64,000 nucleotides of DNA from Nilaparvata lugens (taxonomy: Eukaryota; Arthropoda; Insecta; Hemiptera; Delphacidae), in the NCBI RefSeq assembly GCF_014356525.2, contig NC_052508.1:57263441-57327440 (forward strand), written 5' to 3'. Below the pieces are notes generated by a model that was not told the origin of the DNA, did not search any database, and worked only from the letters and a program-made list of their open reading frames with translations. Positions 38,901 to 47,900 of this stretch are shown one piece after another. Within the stretch, counting starts at the first letter, position 1, and each line of letters begins with the position of its first letter. The position numbers and the translations under genes are program-made.

Positions 38901-41900
38901 CTAGCTACATTGGGGCAAAATTTCTAAACAAGTCGCCTAATAATATACATTTTAAAAGCATGACTTTAAAAAACGATCTGTATAATATGTTCCTTGTTGA
39001 AAGAAGTTTTTATAGTGTAAATGAATTTTCATGCGAAAACTATGTATGATATCATATAGGCTATATCTATATTTTTATGTATTATATTAAATATTGAAGA
39101 GATTCTTTTGTACTTGACAATGTTCAATTATACAGAGTGATTCATAATTATGGTAAAATAATTTGATAAGTGATAGTAGAGGTAAAAATAAGAAAAAAAG
39201 TTCTCATAAACATATATCCATAAACGCTTCATTAGCGAGCTATACAGAGTGAAAGATTTCGCCCGGAATTCAGTTCCTCTGGTGAAATACACCGATGCTG
39301 AATTGTTTGGGCACTAGTTTTTGAAAAACTTATGCTGGATTCATATGGAAAAATATCTGAAAAATTGAATAAAACTAGTCTGGAAGCTGTAGTGTGAGTA
39401 GTTTTTGAGAAAAAAGTTGAAATATGCAAAAAATCCAAGTAGAAAAACACAGACTTCTTCGTTTGATGCCCAATAATTTTCTTCAATGACCAGCAGTAAA
39501 CAAATAATTTTTCGCAATAAAAATTGTAGAGAATTTAATTCTGAAAAGAATGATGTAAGATGTTTAAACAAAATTTAAATAAAAGTTGGATAAAATGTAT
39601 TCTTATGTAGTACATTACACCACAAAAATTTGGTGTTTTATGAGGAGAGAACTAGTAACTGATAGGTTGTAGCTGATTGCAAATAAAACATGGATTTTAT
39701 TAACAGCTGTTCCAAAACAGCTGATATATTTTGTTTTGAATAAGAAAATATTTAAAAGAAATTATCAGCTGAAAATTATTTTCAGAAATATTTTAGCTCA
39801 CTGTTGAACAAAAAAAAAACAAACAGTAAGTTAGGCCTACTGTAACCGCGCTGTGTTTTTTTTAATCTATTAACGAGTTATTTGTAACCATTTCACTTTG
39901 CTTTTGTATTAAGTGTTAACTTTTTAAAAAATGGCAGGTAATTTTAGACATTATTCATACTCAGAATTAGCTGACATGCATTTAATGTATGGAATGACAC
40001 ACTACTGTAATACCGGGTGATTTTTTAGTCCTGTTACCCTTATGTTCAATACATGGTAATTTTTCCCTAATAGAGGGAAATTTTGTTTTGTTGCACGAAG
40101 TTGGTAGCCCTACTCACTCAGTATACACAAGGCAATGCGAGTTTATTATCCTTAAGCTGTGTAACATTTTGTGATGATTCCGGTCGTGTTATGAACAGAA
40201 TGTCTTTTACCATAGAACAACATTTACCACAGATCGAATAATAAGCAAGGGTTTATGGCCACCAAGGTCTCCAGACCTCAAATCCCCTGATCACTTTTTG
40301 TGGGGCTACATCAAGTCTGAGGCCTTCAAAAACAATCCTCACAATATTGATGAACTGAAAGCCAATATTACAGACTTTAATCACGAATATTTCCAATTTA
40401 ACTCTGAAAAAGGTTTCTGCTAATATGGTGAAAAGAGTCCGAGCGTGTATAACCTCAATGGGTGGACATTTTGAGCATATGGTGTAATAATTTTAAGTAA
40501 CTAAGAAATGTGAGTAATAGAATATCAATTTTCTTTTGTAAATAACAAATATTATTTTTTTATTAATACCCAAATTTCCGTTTATAAATTACATCAAAAA
40601 TTGGGTAACAGGACTTAAAAATCACCCTGTAGTTCGTTTGTATCAAGAGAACTTTCCTAACCGAGTATGTCCAAGTTCAAGGATTTTTGCCACTATTCAT
40701 TAACGTCTGTCTGAAACAGGTACTTTGATATCCAAAGAGCACATTTATGCAGGCAGACCCCGATCTACTATGACTGTTCAGTTAGAAGAACAAGTTCTTA
40801 ATGAAATTTATGAACATCCAGAGAAGAGCACGAGAGAATTGTCAGTGCAGTTTAATGTCAATCAATCTATTATTTGGAGGATACTAAAAGAGCAACAATT
40901 ACATCCATACCACCTCCAGAAAGTTCATAGGTACTCTATTGCCACGAGACTGTATTCCCCGTGCTGGTATTTGCCGATGGTTTTGAGTAAAACTTGTTTA
41001 CCCAAACTTTTCAACAACCGTTTAATTTACCGACGAGGCACACTTTACAAGAACAGATATCGTTAACGTCAACAACCAACATATTTGGGCAGCTGAGAAT
41101 CCTTATGCCATCAATCCTAATCTTCCACAACATCAGTTTTCAGTAAACATTTGGGCAGGAATCATAGGAGATCATCTACTTCTGTTCGAGCTTCCTCCCA
41201 GGCTTGATGGCATAATCTACTAGTCTTTTGGTATGAGTTTAATGTCATTTGCATATGCTACTTTCATCTAAAAAAAAACTTCTCATAAAAAACCGAATAT
41301 TTTATTTGCAATCAGCTACAACTTATGAGTTATTAGTTCTCTCCTCATAAAACAGCAAATTTTTGTGATGTAATGTACTACATAAGAATACATTTTATTC
41401 AACTTTTATTTAAATTTTGTTCACACAGCTTACATCATTCTTTTCAGAATTAAATTTTCTACAATTTTTATTGCGAAAAATTATTTGTTTACTGGTCATT
41501 AAAGAAAATTATTGGGCATCAAACGAATAAGTCTGTGTTTTTCTACTTGGATTTTTTGCATATTTCAACTTTTTTCTCAAAAACTACTCACACTACAGCT
41601 TCCAGACTAGTTTTATTCAATTTTTCAGATATTTTTCCATATGAATCCAGCATAAGTTTTTCAAAAAACTAGTGCCCAAACAATTCAGCATCAGTGTATT
41701 TCACCAGAGGAACTGAATTCCGGGCGAAATCTTTCACCCTGTATAGCTCGCTAATGAAGCGTTTATGGATATATGTTTATAATAACTTTTTTCTTATTTT
41801 TACCTCTACTATCACGTATCAAATTATTTTACCATAATTATGAATCACTCTGTATAGTTGTGATCCATATGACTGTACTGTATTGAACGAATGAAGATAT

Positions 41901-44900
41901 TCAATTTTATTCTATTCTATTCTATTCTATTCTATTCTATTCTATTCTATTCTATTCTATTCTATTCTATTCTATTCTATTCTATTCTATTCTATTCTAT
42001 CTATTCTATTCTATTCTATTCTATTCTATTCTATTCTATTCTAATTTTTATTACTGTTTTGTTGTGGTGAGAGTGTAAGAACAGCACAGTATGAGAGACT
42101 ACCAGCGTCACATAGCATTATAAAAAGAACTACTAAAATTTGTTATACTTTATTTATTTATTTTAGGACTATATTGCCTTGAGTTAACATTGAAAATCGG
42201 AACATAAACCCTATAACATGGGATTCTTCTTGTGCTACCTTTTCTCTATGCTATAGTGGACTAGACTATAGTGGCTAGACGTCTAGACAACTTAGAAAAA
42301 AAGCTCATGAATGATTGACGCAAAGAGTGGACTGTCTCATGAATGAATAATTTCAATACCGTACTTAATTATTTTGAATCAATTCAGATATTTTTCTCTT
42401 CACGTTTATCATCTTATGCCCTTATTAATCAACATTTCTTTTTAAAACCAAACTTATTAAAAGTAATAACTACTATTCCATTATATCTTGATTTCAATTG
42501 ACATGTTAGTCATAGAATTATAATGGAATGTTTCAGACTGTGAGAAGAAAATGACAGCTGTCATTTCAGCGTCATTAGAAGAAAATTTGCAACCTTTCAA
42601 AGATAAAATGGAAAAGTTCGTTGCTACAGGTAAGACTTGAAAATATTATTTCCTTTGTTGACATTGAGCCAGAATATTTGAAATATTTATAATAATAAAT
42701 AGTTAAATTTATTCCTTTTCACAAAATCATAGAAAATTACAATTTAAAAAATTCACCATTATTTTTTATTCAACATTCGATACAACATTCGGCTTCATAA
42801 CATAAGAAAGCCATCTACACTGTCCAACAAGGCATATCAAAATCAAATTATTCGCTGAATGACAAATGATTTCTTTTGAATTTTATTGTTTAAAATTTTT
42901 GTTTGATGTTGTCCATACAAAAATTACCGTATTATCATTTATAGGCTATCATAGAAAAGCTATTTTATATATAACTTAGTTTAAGAATACAGTTTTTCTA
43001 AGCTAATATGTTCCTGCCTTCCTGCTTATTACAACACATGCTCAACAGAATGTGGAAATTGAATCACTTTAGAAAGTACTAATGAGAAATCATCAACTGC
43101 AATTTCACGCGATCCATTTTATTTTGAATATACAACAAATGAGACAAGTATATTTGTTTAATGCCTAGGTTTAATGCCTCCTCTATTATCCTATACAGTG
43201 GTGGAGATTCATGAATTTGGACTTTCTGTTATTACAGTATTCACAAGAAAATGGTATTCTTGTGAGGACTAATTTACTATGAAAATAATAATACAAAGAA
43301 AAGTCTTGTTTAATTACGAGAATACCAAAGCGTATATACCAATGGTATTCTTATGAGTAGAACTACGTTTTGTGGAAATTTTCAACTACAAAGTAGGCAT
43401 AATAAATTGGAAAATAGAGTATTGAGAATTTAAAAAATAATGTGCTCTTAATAAAATATGTGACAAAACAAGATAAAAGCATAGATGAAAGATAAGCATA
43501 AGTTTTGAGTCTGTCTTTATAATACAGATACTATATTGCTTGTCTCTGATAAAACTGAGCTACTCTGAAAGATATGTTACTATACTACAATCACAGCCAT
43601 ATTATTACTGTTGGGTAATTGTGCTATAAAAAATGAATCGCTTAAAAGAAATTTATTTATGAATTAAATATATTTTTAAACAATTGTTATCTATTTATCT
43701 TTTGCAGCTAAGAAGCAACTGAGTGATGAATTTGAAAATCTGCAAGAATGCAAAAGGAAGTGAGTAAATAATTAATTTATTTATTATTGGATTATTGATG
43801 AAGAACAAATATTCATAAAAATGTCATGTCTCTTTCCTTGGAGATGTAGTCAAATTTGGTCCGTACCTTTTAAATTCAAAAAAGTAGCTTCACTCTACTC
43901 TTTCTTGTATGAGAAGATTATTCATGGAATCATGAATATAAAATGAAGCCCTACCATTGCTGAAAAATAAAATCAATGTTGTACATGATAGTCCGGTTGA
44001 AATATTCAAGGCTGTTTAAAAGAATTATTGATAACATTTTCTACTCTCAATCTCTTGCAATTTCACCAATGGCCCACATTTTTAATATTATTGTACAGTA
44101 TTTATGATGTGCATAGTTAGTCCAGGCAATGAATGCTCAAAAGAGGGTATAGGAGGAAAATTTTGAAAGACCCCACACAGTTCTGTTTAAGATAGTAAGG
44201 ATGTAAACATATCAAAAGTCCTCACCCCTACCCCCTGTGCAAAGAGGGTGGTGGTGGTTCAAAGGTACCATTGTTTGGTTTCTCGCATATAAATTGAAAA
44301 CTATGTATCTTACAGACATAACTGGTATATACAAAATTGAAGCTTACATAATTTCCTACAATATTCATCTCACACCTTTTTCTATAATCTTCTCTAGTTT
44401 TCAAGATAACCGCTATTGAAGGTGTGACATTTTTGAAAAAACACGTTCGCCTCCAATGTTTAGGTACTTTTTTCTCATATAACATTTTAAAAATCGATTG
44501 GAAAAAATATGTAATAATGAGCTTATAGAACTTTCAATTCTCTTCAATAAGATGTACGATTTCACACTTTTACGCATTTCCCTTCAACTGTTGCAGCAGC
44601 TTTAGTGTTGAGTGTGAAATCTCTAGTTTTGCAACAAAAGACCAATTGACAAAGGAATTTGGAGGGAATGTTTAGAACACAATTTTTACTTTGCAGCTTT
44701 GTTGAGACTAGTTAGGAGGAGAATATATCAAAAGTCCCCATTCCCAAATAATGTGTTAAGGGGATGAGGGGGTTTAAAAGTTGCATTTTCAGCTTTTTGC
44801 TTCCACGCTCATATCTTGAGTATAATGCGATCAACTGACATAACTAACAATTCAAAAATGAAGCTTGATTAATTCTCTACACCTATTGTTCAGTGGAGTT

Positions 44901-47900
44901 TTGTGATATTCCCAACAGTTCCCGAGGTATTCGCTCTTGAAGGTGTGTAATTGTCAAGATAGCAGGCTTTTATCAAATTTTTTGCTCTTTCATGGTTTAT
45001 AACTCTTCAACAATGCATCGTAAAAATTAAAGCACATCGTAGGTTTGTAGTGCATTAATTTTTCTTTGAAATGATGTATTGTTTCACCGTTCTAAGCTCT
45101 CGTTTCATTATTATAGCAACTTTAATGTAGGGGGTGAAATTTGAAATATTGCAACAAGTGTCAACTTAGCGGCTCCACACATTCAACAGAGGGAATAAAG
45201 ATTCGCACTTTTGCTATGTTTACTTACTAACCAGTCCAAATTAAGCTGCAAAGTCAAAAATTATGTCACAGACACCCCCTTCAAATTTCATTGTTAAATG
45301 ATCAATAATTTTCATGTTCTAATTCATGTTCATTATATTCGATTTTTAATCAAATCAAATTCAAATTTCTAGTTTTTTTATTTCTGGACTGAAAAGTGGA
45401 CTCAAATCAATTCAAGTGGATGACATAACCCATCATATTTATTCATTCATAACTCTACCTTCATTGTATTATCATTCATCCCATCATCATCACCTAGGCT
45501 TGAAATACTTCTAGGAAGTCGCCTTTGTAAAATAATGAATGAATTGTTGCAGCATTGGAAATTTCACTTAAGAAGTATTTTTATAGAAGACAATATTCCA
45601 TGAAGACTCTATACTAATAAATATTCAAAGGGTACAACCAATCAGAAAAATTGGGAATTGAGTAAAAAATCAAAAGCCTTAATATAGAAGAAATAATGAG
45701 GCTGTCGACTTTTTAAACAATTACCTATCTTGTTCGCTGTTCGCTTAAAAAATTAACCAAAAAAGACAACACATTAATTCTGATTCCACTTTTTTATAGA
45801 TTCAGAGCCACGCTCAAATTCTATCAGTTCCAACCCAAAGGAAATATGAAAGAAGAAGACGTGGCACCCAAGGATTTCTTCATTTTTTGGGCTCCCTTCT
45901 GTTCAGATTTCAAAGATTTCTGGAAGAAAGAACAGCAGAGACTTGTCAAGGAAAAGTAAGTTCAAAGGCTAAATGGTTCCATGCCAACCTAAGAGTACAT
46001 TAGATTTGTTTTAGAATTGTATGATTTCAGTGAACTAATACTAAATTCTAGACTAAAGTCATACAATTCTAGAATTATTAGAAGAAGACGTCCACTCGAT
46101 TTCTTCTGTCCGTCCGTCTCCAACAAACTTCCTATACAATATAATATTATTTATTTATATTTTTACAAAAAAACACTGATCGAGAGAGAAAAACTAAGGA
46201 TACTCCTTGTGATATTTCTCTCCCAAATTTATTATGGGTATCAACTCTGAAAAGAAATGGACGGACGGAAGAATTCGGCTCCAATGTCAGACCAGCTTGA
46301 GTGGGGAAATATAATAATCCTAGTAATAGAGAGTTTTTGGACAAAAATAAAATATCAAGATAATCAAGTTCAAATTATTGATGCATGTTTATGTGATTTG
46401 TTGTGATAATTCTACTATTTGATTGATGAATGAATGAATACTGTAATTTTCTTTTATTTTAACAACATATTCAATTACATACAAAGAAAAATACAGTTAT
46501 AAATGCCAGCATTAAACCCTTGGTCAGCGACCTTCAGGGGCTATTTGATTGATATTTCTATTGCTTTATTAGGTATGATTAGCAAATGTGTTAAATTATG
46601 GTTGAATTATGAATTCAAATGACTGACTTAGATTTTCATTCTCGCATCAATCCACTCGGAAAATTTACCTTCTTCCTGGAGTTGACTAGACTACCTACTT
46701 ATTCTGTAATTAATCAAGAAGAATTGCTTCGACAATCATATTGGATGTGGATATATCCTCAATCAAAGAGTAATGGAAGGAATGTTGTTTTTGACGATGT
46801 TCTGATATTGATAATGTGATAAGCTTAGCCTTTATTAATTACTCTATTCAACAATGTTTAGAAAACATCGAGCACTGATTTTCTACTGATAACACTAATA
46901 ATCTACTAATTTTCATCCTTTTCTAGGTTGAAGGAACTACAAAAGAAACAACAAATTAGAAAGACCGAAGTCAAAAAGGGGAAGAGAGAAGAAGGTGGCC
47001 TCGTAAGTATAAAAAGTTAATTCCATGATTCTTTCCAACAGCAATATCCGCAATCTGGTAATTTTCAATTCTATAGAAACTCTAAAAATTTTGGCCATTC
47101 CTCCAATTTTTGGAGCATAGAAATACTTCCACCTTCACCGAGAAATAGTTCTTCAGAAATAAAAATATAGTATCAGTATAAAAAATAATAAAAATATGAA
47201 ACATTGGAAAAGCATACCTACTAGTTTATTCATTGACAAAATTTATACAATTTAAATATTTCAAGTATCATTATTGCACTGTATTTTGGAGCTATAAATT
47301 GTTCAGAATTCAGGGAAAGTCTCACAGAGAAAATAGGCTACCAGCCTATATTATTCATTACAACAGAGAAGTTAATCAGTGGCATAATCAGAATATTGAA
47401 ATGGGGCTGTTGACCAACAATTTCTGGTCCCCTATAGACTTCACCCAGTGGGATATGATGAGGATGAGTTCTATCTAAATACACTATCTTATTCACTCCC
47501 TTCACTAGGTACGTCACTGAAGTTAACTAGACTACCAATTATAATTCTCAAGTCTAGGAATTACATTAATGAACGATAATGCCTAATCAATATTTTTAAG
47601 CAGAATCTTCAGTGGCGTAACGTTTCCAAACCGGACACCCCCGCAAAAAAAAATTTCTGGCCCCTCTTCTAAAATCGTACCACCTTTCTCCAGCCCCCTT
47701 CTCCCTTAATCCCAAGCATTAAACTCTAATGTGGATGTACATCTTTCATGAGTGAATTACATGGCTTAGTTGAAAAAATAAAACTTGTTCTCGATTGAAT
47801 TCTACAATTCAAGTCAAGAATTATGTTTTAAGCAACACATATAGAATCCAACCTTTAGAGCTAGAGTTAGTAAGTAGTATCTAGTCTTGAGATTCATGAA

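Larger units (their letters stand above)
39133..41852 (+). mobile_element. Mariner-like element with 0.55-kb terminal inverted repeats (nest level 3)
   Basis: TA on both sides (39131-39132, 41853-41854). Arms 39133-39689 and 41299-41852 are inverted copies with about 95% identity by eye, beginning CAGAGTGATTCATAATTATG. The 2.7-kb element has a degraded transposase (39932-41225) between the arms, itself opened at 40013-40629. Confidence 0.88.
38691..42049 (+). mobile_element. 5'-truncated LINE with pentanucleotide tail (nest level 2)
   Basis: An 8-bp duplication ATTACTGT (38683-38690 and 42050-42057) flanks it. The coding relic at 38700-39040 reads FKRLCILTLPCIFIFKTVLY, then HSHSTRNRNNFIVQPHRLTL and, after a frame break, IGAKFLNKSPNNI and LVERSFYSVNEF. 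This is the C-terminal end of a Jockey/CR1-type LINE reverse-transcriptase ORF. The 3' end is a (TTCTA)n run. The LINE is itself interrupted at 39133-41852. Confidence 0.8.
38613..42250. mobile_element. MITE family M, second copy, opened by later insertions (nest level 1)
   Basis: Left end CATAGAGAAAAGATAACATA at 38613 and right end ttttctctatg at 42250, with ctata on both outer sides. The left 75 bp and the right 190 bp align, inverted, to the two halves of the 269-bp copy at 19108-19376. The 3.4 kb in between is foreign. Confidence 0.78.
37939..42536 (+). other. capu intron 13
   Basis: 4.6 kb. Starts with a stem-loop (38068-38205), then the four-level transposon nest (38613-42250), then about 290 bp of plain sequence before exon 14. 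Confidence 0.7.
43760..45799 (+). other. capu intron 15
   Basis: 2.0 kb. Holds a diverged tandem duplication (44110-45260) and repeat A copy 3 (45326-45542). Confidence 0.65.
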
